64,000 nt of DNA from Coix lacryma-jobi var. lacryma-jobi (Eukaryota; Streptophyta; Magnoliopsida; Poales; Poaceae): positions 94,782,848 to 94,846,847 of the forward strand of contig CM019826.1 of assembly GCA_009763385.1 (NCBI GenBank), given 5' to 3'. Below are positions 35,143 through 47,441 of the stretch, one piece after another. Below the pieces are notes generated by a model. The model saw nothing but the letters and a program-made list of their open reading frames with translations, was not told the DNA's origin and made no database searches. The position numbers and the translations under genes are program-made. Position 1 is the first letter of the stretch; every line of letters begins with the position of its first letter.

Positions 35143-35495
35143 GGTGTTCAACACTGGTGTTAAGCTTCTTCTTATCTGGTTAACTTCTGGAAGTGGTGGT
35201 GAGGGTCTCTTGAGTTTGTGTCTTGTCTTCTTCAATAAAGCTTCGGGATCCTCAACGTAGTTATTCGAAAGTTGGAAACCAGTCATACATCACACCCTAC
35301 ATAAGATAAAAGATAAACAAAGCTAGGGTAAGTCTGTTTGAGTAGAGATAAACAATCAGTGCATTATCACATGCGTGAAAGTTAAATGATATATTCTAGC
35401 TACCATTTTAATGCTACTAATGCAATGTCCTAACAGTGTTCATAATGATTTTAATAAATAACACTAGGTACCATCCCTAGTTGAATATATGTGTT

Positions 35496-35512
35496 CCCCG
35501 GCAACGGCGCTA
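35496..35512 (-). other. H primer binding site
   Basis: The minus strand reads TAGCGCCGTTGCCGGGG. It differs from the G-element site by one C-to-T type change at its LTR-side end. Same tRNA-Asp type. Confidence 0.85.
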
Positions 35513-35520
35513 GAAATGCT

Positions 35521-35600
35521 TGTTGACACTCCTTAATGGAATCACCCTAAGAATGAACCTCATAAGCAATAACCAAGTGAAGGCACTAAGGAGTGTACGG
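35521..35600 (-). repeat. H 5' LTR, first 80 bp
   Basis: TGTTGACACTCC...GTGTACGG, nearly identical to 3833-3912. C2 is inserted directly after TACGG. Confidence 0.85.
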
Positions 35601-35946
35601 TGCGGATACATGGGTGTATGCGGAGTCTCGAGTGATGAGTGATTGTCAATGGGTTTGATGAGCATGTTCTTTGGCTTGTGTTGTGCAGGTGTCGAGCACG
35701 GATACAGTGATCGAAGGCAACGTGAAGGTCAAGTAGAGACGTGCCGTGCCGATGGACTGGGAGAGGTGAAGGGCGGACGTGAGGCTTGGACTGAGGGACC
35801 GGTGGCCTGAGGATCAGCTGTGGTGGCTGACAGCCTGGGACAGCGACGAGCGAAGACTTGCGGGGCACAGTGTTGCTCGGGTCAAGGACCTGGGGACACG
35901 TGTCGGTGGACGGGGTGCACGGGCGGTGCATCCCCTCTACGGCTCA

Positions 35947-36215
35947 GTTTGATGGTTGAGCCACAGAAAAACCATCGGGTGGATGGTTTCCAGGTTTGGG
36001 CCATAAAACCTGGGTGCTGCGGGTTTGCCGAGCTTGGGCCACAAAACTCGGGCTGAGGACGGTTTCCAGGTTTGGGCCTCAAAACCTGGATGCTGACGGG
36101 TTTCTGAGTTTGGGCCACAAAACTCAGGCGATGAACGGCTAGTTTCCCGGTTTGGGCCTCAAAATCGGGGGTTGGTCGTGAAGACAGGTTTCCCGGTTTT
36201 GGCCTCAAAACCGGG
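35947..36215 (+). repeat. Hairpin array in the C2 LTR
   Basis: Seven units with arms such as CCAGGTTT/AAACCTGG, CTGAGTTT/AAACTCAG and CCCGGTTT/AAACCGGG around GGCC-containing loops. Confidence 0.75.
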
Positions 36216-37010
36216 CGGTGGAGTCCGTGAAAATGACAAGCAGAGCGGTGGCGGCACGTGGCGGCAATCAGTGAGGTTGCGTCGAGGCAACGCTACCAGT
36301 TGTGCGGGCGTGGCCGTCGGATCAGCATCTACTTCGAGTTTGTCCAGAATAACCCTAGGGTTTAGCTGGTTCGCTCTGTAATTAGTTAGGGGTAGAGTGG
36401 GAACTAGAATTAGGATAAGTAGAGGGAGACACCCACCTCCCATCCTATCTCAGTCATTTGCTATTCTCCACATAGGTTTTCTTGCTCTCCCAATCCCCTG
36501 CTGTAGCTACTGAGATCCAAAGAGAACCATACCTCTGTGTTCATGAGATTTTGAGGAAGTGAGACCGTAATCTCACTGTTGTAGCGTGTGGTAGCCACAC
36601 GGTTGCAGATCGATGTCTTGATTCGCGTTTTGATTTTGTTCTTCGCGTTCTTCATTTCTTCGTGATTTTCCCATCACTCGATCTCCCTCTATACTGCGTC
36701 TTTTCGAAATCCACTTGAATCAACTTGTTCTTTACAGTGAGGAGATCATTTCCACTGAAGGAATTCATCTAACAGCTCACGAACAAGTAGATCGGATCGA
36801 TTCAATTTTCGTGGCGCTTTTTCGGTTCATACACCTTCTCCTTCGATTTCTGGTTGATTGAGTTGATTTGAGCGGATGATTTCTTGGGGATAGTCTCCTA
36901 ACTACCCCGTGATCATCCTCTCCAAGTTTGGGATCAAGGGATTTTGATTTGGATCGATTTGGAGGAGATTTGAGTTGAGGGCGACCGAAATCGCCCTTTC
37001 TGGGCACTCG

Positions 37011-37269
37011 CGGATAGTCCGCCAGTGTGCCCGCGGATAGTCCGCGCGTCGGGCTCCGACCGAGTCAGTGGTCGCGAGTCTCGGCTGTGTTGCCTCGGCT
37101 TGACCGGCGGACAGTGCGCAGTTGGTGACCGCGGACAGTACGGGAGTCGAGCAGAAGGTTTTAGCAACCTTGTTGTTTTGTCCATTTGGCCGGCGGACTG
37201 TCCGCCAAAGGCTCGCGGACAGTCCGCAGTTGAGCCGGACAGTCCGGGACCGTACCCACGGATAGTCCG
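37011..37269 (+). repeat. Eight CGGAC(A/T)GTCCG palindromes in the C2 LTR
   Basis: Eight sites. Three are CGGATAGTCCG, one is CGGACAGTGCG and one CGGACAGTACG. Confidence 0.8.
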
Positions 37270-37688
37270 GGAACTCGCAGACTTGTCTTCTTTAGTGCGT
37301 TTGCTTTCCCGGCTTTTCCGCTTGGTTTCTGGACTTATCGTTTGGCCCTAGAGTTGACCAATTAACCTCTCTAAGTATCTTTGCTACTTGTTAGCATAGG
37401 TATTTGGAGATTTCCCAACGTAGTCTTCCATCTATGTTCGGGAGTCGGTTTTTTTAGGGGTCAAACTTGTGCCGGTGCTTTTGGCGTTTGGTTTGCTCTT
37501 GCTTGGTGGTGCCTCGTTGTGATCCTAGGGATCATCCACCCTCTTCCAAGGGTCGTGGGCATCACAATTTTGGTCAAAGCTTTTGGGGGTTGATTTTTGG
37601 GACAAAGGCCAACGTTTCGAGAGAAATTTTTGAAGCTCCCATTCACCCCCCTCTGGTCGCCTTGCTTTTGCACTCTCGGTCCTTCAAT

Positions 37689-37700
37689 TGGTATCGGAGC
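37689..37700 (+). other. C2 primer binding site
   Basis: TGGTATCGGAGC, two bases after the LTR, initiator-Met type. Confidence 0.9.
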
Positions 37701-37749
37701 GGGTTAAGGATCTTCCACCTTAGCCGGTTCCAGATCCACCGAAGGAGAC

Positions 37750-38160
37750 ATGGATCGCGGCATGAGTAAACCACCATTTTGCGATGGGACGAACTATGCG
37801 TATTGGAAGATACGCATGTCGGCCTATCTTCAGAGCATGGGTGCTTCCATCTGGGATATTTGCAACTCTGCAGATTACGTGGTCTTGGCTGCTCTTGGGA
37901 CACAGCATCAGATCGATGAGAATGATGCCAATAGCCGAGCCCGTAATGCTCTTTTTCTCATGTTTGAGCATGATGGAGTTTGATCATGTTTCTCACCTCG
38001 CTACGGCTCGGGAGATTTGGGCTACCCTCATGCATTTCCATGAGGGAACCACTCAAGTCAAAACCCGTCTCTACGAGTCGCATAAGCGTGAGTATGAGAA
38101 CTTTCGACACATGCCTGGCGAGAGCATAAAGAGTTTATTCGCTCGCTTTCAGGTGATTGT
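37750..38160 (+). pseudogene. gag: C2 gag, 5' fragment
   Basis: It starts MDRGMSKPPFCDGTNYAYW and aligns with C1 gag. An extra base in a T run near 37950-37957 shifts the frame. The sequence continues in the second frame (EFDHVSHLATAREIWATL, FRHMPGESI) until G3 cuts it at 38160. Confidence 0.88.
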
Positions 38161-39996
38161 TGTTGATGGTCCTTAAACACATGTTTTACCATCAACATTT
38201 TACCCTAAAGTTCACCAAAAAGGCATGAAATGTAGTCAAATAGGTTTCAAACTAACCAAATTCCACATGTCCATAGATTTTTATTTGAATGCAGGATTTG
38301 GACCAAATTTGGAGAATGGACCCACCAAGAGACGAGCCCACTCACCAGGACCCATTTGGGCCCGAGTGGGGTGGCGCCCGCCACCCAAATGTGGCGCCCG
38401 CCACATGGAGAGGCCCAACTCTCCCCCTTTGCCACGTCACTGATTCGTGTGACCATCCCAAGGCCAAATCTTGGCCCTTGGTCACTAGGTCAGTGGCATC
38501 GGATGGCTCAGGAGTGAGTGGCATGGATCAAGGCCGAATGGCGGTTACTTGGACATGCAACTGACCTACCAACCGCCTCTCTGGAGCTCCTGGATGCCGT
38601 TGAAGCCAAGGCGGTGCATCCAACAGTGATGGAGGTGGCGGCCGCCACCTAGGGCTAGCGCCCGCCACTAGGGTTAGCGCTAGGTCGGTTGGCTGCCCCC
38701 TATAAGTACCCCCCTCACTCCTCAAGACTATATATACCCCCCTGAGGCATCACTTCATTCATATCCCATACCACACCAAGAAGCAACACAAGCAAGTGAG
38801 AGTTAGGTTAGAAGCTCAGAGAGCTTAGGCAAGTAGGTAGCTAGTAGAGCAAGGCATCTTTGCCCTCGCGGAAGCGCTGCTCAAGGCTTAGCTCAAGAGT
38901 AGAGGCGTGCGAGTGATCTGTCCTGGAGCTGGGAAGAGTCTTCCTTCATCTCCAGTTCAGGTTTTGCTCTTGTTACTCAAGCACTTTACTATATTCTATT
39001 TCATCATTTCAAGTATTACTTTATTCTACTTACCAGTATTGAGTAGTATACTTGATTGATTGCTTGAGTACCTAGCTATCCTACAGATCAATTCACTTAG
39101 CCATAGTAGTTAATCTCTAGTGAGCTTAGTGTTTGATCTTTGCCAATAGGTTGCTTAGTTAGTTTAGTGTTTATCTTATTAAGTCAAGTATTTGCTTTGA
39201 CGTCCGCAAGGGTGTCTCTATTCAAAGCTAGGGTAGAGATAGTTAGAATATAGTTAAGCGTGGTCATTAGTTATAGACTTACCTTCAGATACGGCTGGAC
39301 CCCTGGATAGCTGTGGTAGCAAGCAGGTGGTGACAGCCCTGTGCGCCTTGAATTCCAGCACGTAGTTGGCCCAGTTTAACAGTAAGGCTCGTTGTGCTAG
39401 CGTTCAACCTAAGTCAGTGGTTAAGGCTAGTACGCCCAAATACTTGATAAGATAGGAATAAAACTTTACTTAACTTAGTTGCTTTATTGACATTTGCCTG
39501 TCTTGCTTCGTAGTTATCTTGCTCTGTGGTTATCTTGGAGTAGTTATTAGTTAGTAGTTAGTTATCTTTAGTTACCCTTAGTTACCTCATAACTACCTAT
39601 CCATCCACCTTACCTTAGCCATCCATTTCATCCTTACCTATCCACCCACATATTCTTTCTAGCCATCCATCCCGTCTTTTCCCTTCTCTCCTTTTCCCAT
39701 TTCTCTTTTCTTCGACTCTCATCCCCTCCTTGACCCGACTCATACACCACCCTAGCCTTCCCTTGGGATCAAATAAATCGACACCTGGTACTCCCAAGCG
39801 AAGTGCTACTACGATAGTTCTATGCGCTTGCAGAATCTCCTCTTGGTAGAGTGCAATGTCTCTAGCTAGCTCCAACTAGTGTAGGGATTGACAACCCCGC
39901 TTGGCATTAATAGATAGCTGCTTTAGCTTCACTCCTTTAGGTATAGTGACCGGACTTGCTTCAAGCACTTTTGACACCGTTGCCTGGAATAGACTC
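38161..39996 (+). repeat. G3 5' LTR, left piece
   Basis: It begins TGTTGATGGTCCTTAAACAC. TATA candidate at 38729-38736. It ends at GACTC, the left target copy of C4. Confidence 0.88.
38729..38736 (+). promoter_or_regulatory. TATA box candidate in the G3 5' LTR
   Basis: TATATATA followed by CCCCCCTGAGG. The 3' LTR repeats it at 52447-52454. Confidence 0.6.
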
Positions 39997-40412
39997 TGAA
40001 CGACCGAGAAAGCACTAGCAAGGCGACCAGAGGGGGGGGTGAATGAGAGCTCAAAAATTTCTTCCGAAACTTTGGCCAATTGTCCCAAAATCAACCCCCA
40101 AGAGCTACGACCGAGAACGTGATGCTCATGACCCTTGGAAGAGGGTGGATGATCCCTTGGATCACAGCGAGGCACCACAAAGCGATAGCAAACCAATTAA
40201 CAAAAGCACCGGAGCAAGTTCGTCCCTCAAAAACGAAGTCCCGAACGTACATAGATGGCTACGTCGAGAAATCCCTAAATACCTATGCTAACAAGTAGCA
40301 AAGATACCTAGAGAGGTTCCTTGGTCAACTCTAGGGCCAAACGAGAAGTCCGGAAACCAAGCGAAGAAGCCGGGAGAGCAAACGCACTAAACCGGAGGCT
40401 ACAGCAGGATCC

Positions 40413-40672
40413 CGGACTATCCGGCACTGGGGTCCCGGACTATCTGCCCCTACTGCGGACTGTCCGCGAGGGGTTGGCGGACTGTCCGCCGGCCAAATGC
40501 CTGAAACAACACAGTTGCTGCAAACTCCCTGGACAGTCCCGGACTGTCCGCGGTTTACACCGGCGGACTGTCCGCCGGTCAACCGAGACCCAAAACGCAG
40601 AGACTCACGGCCACTGCTCTGGCCAAGTCCCCGACGCGCGGACTGTCCGCGCCTGGAGTGGCGGACTGTCCG
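40413..40672 (-). repeat. Eight CGGACTGTCCG palindromes in the C4 3' LTR
   Basis: Eight sites, several extended to GGCGGACTGTCCGCC. Variants are CGGACTATCCG and CGGACTATCTG. Confidence 0.8.
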
Positions 40673-41470
40673 CCAATACCCAGTGAGGGCGATCTTGGTC
40701 GCCCTTCACCCAATCTCTTCCAAATCGATCCAAATCAAAATCCCTTGATCCCAAACTTGGAAAAGATGATCATGGGGTAGTTAGGAGACTATCCCCAAGA
40801 AATCATCCGCTCAAATCGAGTCTTTCACCGGGAAATCGAAAGGGGAAGATCAAGAACGAAAAAGCGCCACGAAAACGAAATCAACCCGATCTACTTGTTC
40901 GTGAGGAGTTAGATGAATTCCTTCGGTGGAAATGAACTCCTTTCAAAAACGAACAAGTTGATTCAAACAGATTTCACAAAGATGCATTAGGGAGAGAGAT
41001 TGAGTGACGGGAAAATCGCGGAGAAATGAAGAACGCGAAGAACACGAACAAAACGTGAATCAACACATCAATCTGCAACCGTGTGGCTACCACACGCTCC
41101 AACAGTGAGGATACGGCCTCACTTCCTCAAAATCTCCAGTACACAGAGGTATGGTTCTCTGCGGATCTCAGCTAGCTACAGCAGGGGATTGGGAGAGCAG
41201 GAAACCCTAAGTGCAAAGAGCAAATGACTGAGATGGATGGGGAGGTGGGTGTCTCCCCCGACTTATCCTAATTCTAACTATTCCTAATTCCCACTCTACC
41301 CCTAATTACTTACAGAGCGAACCAGCTAAACCCTAAGGTTATTCTGGAGCAACTCGATGGTAGGTGGATCCGATGGCCACGACCGCACAACTCGTAGAGT
41401 TGCCTCAACGCAACCTCCAGATTGCCGCCACGTGCCGCCACCGCTCTGCGTCCTTTTCACGGACTCCGCC

Positions 41471-41735
41471 CCCGGTTTTGTGGCCCAAATCAAGAAACCA
41501 GCCTTCACAGCCAACCCCCGGTTTTGAGGCCCAAACCGGGAAACCAGCCCACCAACGCCTGAGTTTTGTGGCCCAAACTCAGCAAACCCGAAGGACCCAG
41601 GATTTGAGGCCAAAACCTGGAAACCGTCCTCAGCCCGAGTTTTGCGGCCAAACTCGGAAACCATCCGCACCCATGTTTTGAGGCCCAAACCTGGAAACCG
41701 TCCACCCGATGGTTTTTCTCTGGCTCTACCACCAA
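41471..41735 (-). repeat. Hairpin array in the C4 3' LTR
   Basis: Same unit order as in C1, somewhat decayed (first unit CCCGGTTT with AAATCAAG). ORFs across it are not genes. Confidence 0.75.
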
Positions 41736-42082
41736 ACCGAAGCTGTAGAGGGGATGCACCGCTCATGCACACCGTCCACCGACACTTGTCCCCAAGTCCA
41801 CGACCCAGGCAACACCGTGCCCGCAAGTCTTCGCTCGTCGCTGTCCCAGGTTGCCAGCCACCACAGCTGATCCTCAGGCCACCGGTCCCTCAGTCCAAGC
41901 CTCACGTCCTCCCTTCACCGCTCTCGGTCCGTCGGCACGGCACGTCTCTACTTGACCTTCACCTTGCCCTCGATCACTGTCTCTGTGCTCGACACCTGCA
42001 CAACACAAGCCAAAGAACCTACAATCAAACCCGTTGACAATCACTCATCACTAGAGACTCGGCATACACCCATGTATCCGCA

Positions 42083-43622
42083 ATCTCCCCCTTGATGAGT
42101 GCATTGTCAACTACTCACACAAATCATAGTGAAAAAGAAGAAGAAGAAAGAAGGAGAAGAGAGAACTCGACCAAATGACCCAAAAGCATAGTAAAGCCGA
42201 AGAAGGTCAAGTGGAAAGAGCAAAACAACTTGGTCCCCAAAGACATGGGCTCGACGCAACCAACCAAAGCAAAGCTAGCCCTCATGAAGAGGTAGAACAG
42301 GCTCAACACCGCTAGCAAATACCAATTGAAAACTCCAGAAAAAGAGCTTGACACCAAATGAGAGATCAAAGCAAATGCTAGTCCCTCAAGACAGAGGCAC
42401 AGAGGCTCAACACAACTAGCAAGAAAGCTCGATACCAAACCTTTACGGCCAACACAAAGCAACAAGCTCCCCCTCGAAAAGTGCACGCAACCAGGAAAAC
42501 TCCCCCTTGATTCAACTCGGAAAACACAAGATTTGAACAATCCCCCTTAGTTGAACTTCGAGAAAGCATATGATTTGCAATTTCTCCCCCTTAGTTGAAA
42601 ATGCACCAGACAAAAGTGCCAACAAGAGAAACTCCCCCTTCGAACATGCATATGAGTCAAAATGCAAATTAGCAGCTTCAGGAATATAGTCAAGACAATG
42701 TAAAGATGCTCTGCACAGTATAACTCCAATGACTCAACATCATCCACAAAATGCTAGCAAAGGCTCAGACTGATCACTATATACGAAATATGAACATGAA
42801 AGCACAGTGAGCAGTTTTTAGCGAAAAAGATAGTCACCATCAAAATAGCACTCCACATGTATAGACAGGAATCCGAACAAGTGCTAAGCATGTATACTAG
42901 GTGAACTACCCCTAGCAAAGTTCAAACATCATGCTATAGAATGAAGCATACACTTGTGATTTCAGTTTCAAATCGGAGTTGCAGCGGTGAAATAACACAA
43001 GTTTAGAAGTTTAGCAGATGTTTGCGAGAGGTTGAAAGCTTGTCATTGCCTAACTTTTCAACTGAGCGAAGCCTATGCAAAATGCAATCAGAAGCTTAAC
43101 GCGTCGGTTTCGGTCATACACTACACGGCTCGAGTTTAACTCAGATGTGCAATGAGAAACAGTCTCGATACCGTGATGTGTTGACAAGCAGTCCCATCTC
43201 GATCTTTTCAGTTCACTAAAACTTGGTTCAATTTTATTGACAGAATATGAACAAACCAAGCAAGTGAGAGACTCAGAACTAGAGACATAGCAACCTAGCA
43301 TATATGAAAAGCACGAGTGAACTCGACACATCCTACACATGCTAGTTGCATATCTCAATGGTGAACATTTTCAGTTTTAAGTTTGTTAAGCAGGTTCACC
43401 ATTCAGAAATAGCTCAGCTCACAACATGTACCAGTGATCAGAAAGAGCATACGCCACAAGCATCATCATAAGCATTGGAGCATACTACATAGAGCCTAGT
43501 TACATTCTAATGATTATATATATGAAGCTCAGAATGTAAATGCGTGTGCTAAAAAGCAAAAGAAAACAAAGTCAAACGAAAAAGAGTCGGACTATGATAC
43601 AAGAACCAAACTGTTTCACCAT
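42083..43622 (-). other. C4 3' noncoding region
   Basis: Polypurine tract CAAGGGGGAGAT at 42083-42094. Five further AGGGGGA-type tracts lie at about 42470-42640, as in C1. The rest is AT-rich and noncoding. Confidence 0.75.
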
Positions 43623-45010
43623 CTAAAAGGGGAAACACACACCAAGCTCACCCCTCAACTGATTAAAGGTTGATTCGTCTAAAGGCTTGGTGAAAATATC
43701 AACCAACTGATGATGAGTATCGACATGACGAAGGTTGATATCACCCTTCTCTTGGTGGTCTCGCAAAAAGTGAAAGCGCACATCAATGTGTTTGGTCTTC
43801 GAGTGAAGCACGGGGTTCTTAGCAACGCTAATAGCACTCGTGCAGTCACAAAGCAAAGGAACACGAGTAAAGCTCAGACCAAAATCACGCAAAGTGGCCA
43901 TCATCCAAAGCAATTGGGAACAGCAGCTAGCCACAGCAACATATTCAGCCTCAGCGGTTGACTGAGCGACACTAGACTGCTTGCGAGAAGACCACGATAC
44001 AAGAGAAGAACCAATAAATTGGCAAGTCCCAGAAGTGGACTTGCGCTCAACGCGACAACCAGCAAAATCGGCATTGGAATAGCCGCAAAGGGAGAGGGTG
44101 GAGGAAGCTGAATACCAAATCCCGAACTCAGGTGTGAAACGAAGGTACCTGAAAATGCGCTTGACCGCCTGACGGTGAGAAAACCGCAAACTGGATGTCC
44201 GGGCGTGTCGCCGTCAGGTAGAGCAGCGACCCGATCATGCTTCGGTACTCCTTCTGGCTCACAGCTTCTCCATCCTTGTCCGCACCCAGGGTCGTCGTGG
44301 TCGACATGGGTGTTGGAAGAGGCTTGGCCTCACCCATATCGAACCTCTTCAGCAAGTCCTTGGTATACTTGCCCTGATGCACAAACGTCCCTTCTTGGGA
44401 TTGCTTAATTTGCAACCCGAGAAAGAATGTCAGCTCGCCCATCATGCTCATCTCGAACTCCCTGCTCATAGTATCTGCAAACTTGGCAGCCAAAGCGTGA
44501 GAAGAACCACCGAAAATGATATCATCCACGTAAATTTGGACTAAGAGAGTATCAGTGCCTTGCTTGGGGAGAAAGAGCGTTTTATCCACACATCCCATTT
44601 TAAAACCCTTAGCAAGCAAAAAGGTTTTCAATCTATCATACCAGGCTCTAGGGGCTTGTTTCAAACCATACAAAGCTTTGTGGAGTTTAAAGACATGGTT
44701 TGGAAACTTGGGATTTTCAAAACCGGGGGGTTGTCTAACATACACCTCCTCTCTATGTAGCTGTTTAAGAAGGCACTCTTGATATCCATTTGAAAAAGTT
44801 TGAAACCTTTGGATGCAGCAAAAGCCAAGAGTATCCTAATTGCCTCCAAACGAGCTACAGGAGCAAACCTCTCCTCATAGTCTATCCCCTCCTTCTGACT
44901 ATAACCCTGGGCTACAAGTCTGGCCTTGTTTCTCACAACATGGCCATCTTCTCCCTATTTGTTTTTGAAAACCCATTTTGTCCAAATTGGATGACACTCA
45001 GAAGGTGGAG
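43623..45010 (-). pseudogene. pol: C4 copia reverse transcriptase and RNase H fragment
   Basis: It begins within reverse transcriptase at the deletion joint (45010). Visible: VRNKARLVAQGYSQ, FKLFQMDIKSAFLN, KALYGLKQAPRAWYDRL, YVDD at 44521-44532, TRPDIQFAV, then RNase H with NADFAG, STAEAEYVAV, CDCTSA and HQLVDIFTKPL. Breaks: TAG at 44955-44957, a one-base loss near 44752 and a small frame-shifting deletion near 44185. Confidence 0.9.
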
Positions 45011-45889
45011 ACCCTAAGTGCAAAGAGCAAATGACTGAGATGGATGGGGAGGTGGGTGTCTCCCCCTACTTATCCTAATTCTAACTATTCCTAATTCCCA
45101 CTCTACCCCTAATTACTTACAGAGCGAACCAGCTAAACCCTAAGGTTATTCTGGACCAACTCGATGGTAGGTGGATCCGACGGCCACGCCCACACAACTC
45201 GTAGCGTTGCCTCAACGCAACCTCCCGATTGCCGCCACGTGTCGCCACCGCTCTGCGTCCTTTTCACGGACTCCGCCCCCGGTTTTGTGGCCCAAACCGG
45301 GAAACCAGCCTTCACAGCCAACCCCCGGTTTTGAGGCCCAAACCGGGAAACCAGCCCACCAACGCCTGAGTTTTGTGGCCCAAACTCAGCAAACCCAAAG
45401 CACCCAGGTTTTGAGGCCCAAACCTGAAAACCGTCCTCAGCCCGAGTTTTGCGGCCAAACTCGGAAACCATCCACACCCAGGTTTTGAGGCCCAAACATG
45501 GAAACCGTCCACCCGATGGTTTTTCTCTGGCTCTACCACCAAACCGAAGCTGTAGAGGGGATGCACCGCTCATGCACCCCATCCACCGACACGTATCCCC
45601 AAGTCCACGACCCAGGCAACACCGTGCCCGCGAGTCTTCGCTCGTCGCTGTCCCAGGCTGCCAGCCACCACAGCTGATCCTCAGGCCACCAGTCCCTCAG
45701 TCCAAGCCTCACGTCCGCCCTTCACCGCTCCCGGTTCGTCGGCACGGCACGTCTCTACTTGACCTTCACCTTGCCGTCGATCACTGTCTCTATGCTCGAC
45801 ACCTGCACAACACGAGCCAAAGAACCTGCGATCAAACCCGTTGACAATCACTCATCACTAGAGACTCGGCATACACCCACGTATCCGCA
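45011..45889 (-). repeat. C4 5' LTR fragment
   Basis: It corresponds base for base in length (879 bp) to 41204-42082 of the 3' LTR, including the hairpin array (45288-45541). It starts mid-LTR at ACCCTAAGTGC, joined directly to reverse transcriptase sequence. Confidence 0.87.
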
Positions 45890-46003
45890 GATTCCATAGT
45901 TTGCTCCTAGTAACGACGTTGGCTAGTGTCAACAAGCATTTCTGGGCCATTACCGGGGATAGTTGCCTAGCTCTATCTTTAGTGAAGCTAAGAACTACCA
46001 ACA
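45890..46003 (+). repeat. G3 5' LTR, right piece
   Basis: It continues the LTR after C4 and ends AACTACCAACA. The two pieces sum to about 1950 bp, close to the G1 LTR length. Confidence 0.87.
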
Positions 46004-46011
46004 AGCATTTC

Positions 46012-46028
46012 TGGCGCCGTTGCCGGGG
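46012..46028 (+). other. G3 primer binding site
   Basis: TGGCGCCGTTGCCGGGG, tRNA-Asp type, eight bases after the LTR. Confidence 0.9.
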
Positions 46029-46189
46029 AAGGCAATCGGTGTATCGGTTGAGTCCGTGTCGAATTTATCTTCGCTTAAGCTCCCGCTTAGCGAATCCCAT
46101 CTTACCCCATTCTTCTTTCCTTAGTCCTTCTTATCTTTTTCCTTCATCTTCTTCAACTTCTTTCTTTCTTATCTCGTTCTATCTTCACA

Positions 46190-46829
46190 ATGGCCAATAA
46201 GACCATTCGTGAGTTTTCTGCTCCTTCTGCCACTAATGTAGCGATAGGACCAGACGTGATTGATGCCAACCTCAATTTTGAGTTGAAACTGGCTCTGATC
46301 ACGATGGTCCAAGCTAGCCCGTTCTGTGGCAAAGCTCATGAGGATGCTAATGCTCACCTCCAACAATTCTTGAAGATTTGCGGCACCTTCACCATTAAGG
46401 GGATAACCCAAGAAGCCATCCGTCTTCGTCTCTTTCCCTTTTCTCTTCTAGGAAAAGCGAAGCAATGGTTCTATACCGATCGCAACGCTGTAGACACATG
46501 GGACAAGTGTTCCAATGCTTTTCTCGCCAAATTCTTTCCGATTGGCAAGACGAATGCTCTGCGCAACAAAATCTCCAGCTTTACGCAACAAGCCGAGGAA
46601 TCTATTCCCGAGGCTTGGGAGAGGTTGCAAGAGTATGTCGCTGCTTGTCCGCACCATGGTATGGAGGATTGGCTATTGATCCAGAACTTCTACCATGGCT
46701 TAACCCCACTCTCTAGAAGCCATTTGGATGACGCCGCCGGCGGTGCATTCTTTTCTCTGAATGTTGCAGATGCTAAGGCTCTTATAGAGAAGATGGTGTC
46801 GAACTAAGGATGGAATGACGAGAGACTAC
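46190..46829 (+). pseudogene. gag: G3 gag, first part
   Basis: It starts MANKTIREFSAPSATN. It has the Athila-type gag core (ELKLALITMVQ, CGKAHEDANAHLQQF, LFPFSLLGKAKQWFY, EESIPEAWERLQEY, CPHHGMEDWL). TAA at 46805-46807 stands where G1 has CAA. The C5 solo LTR interrupts it at 46830. Confidence 0.9.
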
Positions 46830-47179
46830 TGCGGATACATGGGTGTATGCCGAGTCTCTGAGTGATGAGTGATTGTCAACTGGGATGATACGCATGTTCT
46901 TTGGCTTGTGTTGTGCAGGTGTCGAGCACGGATACAGTGATCAGAGGTGAGGTGAAGGTCAAGTAGAGACGTGCCGTGCCGATGGACCGGGAGTGGCAAA
47001 GGGCAGACGTGAGGCTTGGACTGAGGGACTGGCGGCCCGAGGATCAGCTGTGGTGGCTGACAGCCTGGGACAGCGACGAGCGAAGACTTGCGGTCATGTG
47101 TTGCCTAAGTCGTGGACTTGGGGACACGTGTCGGTGGACGGGGTGCACGGGAGGTGCATCCCCTCTACAGCTCCGGTTT

Positions 47180-47441
47180 GGTGGTTGAGCCAGAGAAAAA
47201 CCACCGGTGGACGGTTTCCAGGTTTGGGCCCCAAAACCTGGGCGCGGATGGTTTCTGAGTTTGGCCACAAAACTTGGGCTGAGGACGGTTTCCAGGTTTG
47301 GGCCTCAAAACCTGGGTGCTGCGGGTTTGCTGAGTTTGGGCCACAAAACTCAGATGCTGGTGGGCTGGTTTCCCGGTTTGGGCCTCAAAACCGGGGGTTG
47401 GCTGGAAAGGCTGGTTTCCCGGTTTGGGCCACAAAACCGGG
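47180..47441 (+). repeat. Hairpin array in the C5 LTR
   Basis: Units with arms GGTGGTT, CCAGGTTT (twice), TGAGTTT, CTGAGTTT and CCCGGTTT (twice), with complementary partners across GGCC-type loops. Confidence 0.75.

Larger units (their letters stand above)
3833..35600 (-). mobile_element. H: Athila-like Ty3/gypsy element hosting most other insertions
   Basis: The LTR ends are TGTTGACAC and GTGTCAACA, a perfect nine-base terminal inverted repeat. Pieces: 3' LTR 3833-7901 (interrupted by C3, about 1.54 kb without it), internal DNA 7902-8394 and 31306-35520 (interrupted by G2), and the first 80 bp of the 5' LTR at 35521-35600, where C2 is inserted. The remainder of the 5' LTR lies beyond the window. 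It encodes gag and two protease domains but no reverse transcriptase, RNase H or integrase, so it is non-autonomous or decayed. It is the oldest host in the nest. Confidence 0.82.
35601..37686 (+). repeat. C2 5' LTR (2086 bp)
   Basis: TGCGGATACATGG...CTCGGTCCTTCA. Hairpin array about 35947-36215; eight palindromes 37011-37269. It is most like the C3 LTR. Confidence 0.88.
35601..38160 (+). mobile_element. C2: SIRE-like copia, 5' part
   Basis: Complete 5' LTR 35601-37686, primer site, leader and the first part of gag, broken by G3 at 38161. The remainder lies beyond the window, to the right of G3. The insertion site TACGG in the H 5' LTR is the same as that of C3 in the H 3' LTR. Confidence 0.85.
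39997..42082 (-). repeat. C4 3' LTR
   Basis: TGAACGACCGAG...ATGTATCCGCA on the plus strand. Eight palindromes at 40413-40672; hairpin array at 41471-41735. Confidence 0.88.
39997..45889 (-). mobile_element. C4: copia element with internal deletion, inside the G3 LTR
   Basis: 3' LTR 39997-42082 (2086 bp), internal 42083-45010, 5' LTR fragment 45011-45889. Gag, protease, integrase, the start of reverse transcriptase and the inner 1.2 kb of the 5' LTR are deleted. The target duplication is GACTC (39992-39996) and GATTC (45890-45894), one change. Confidence 0.88.
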
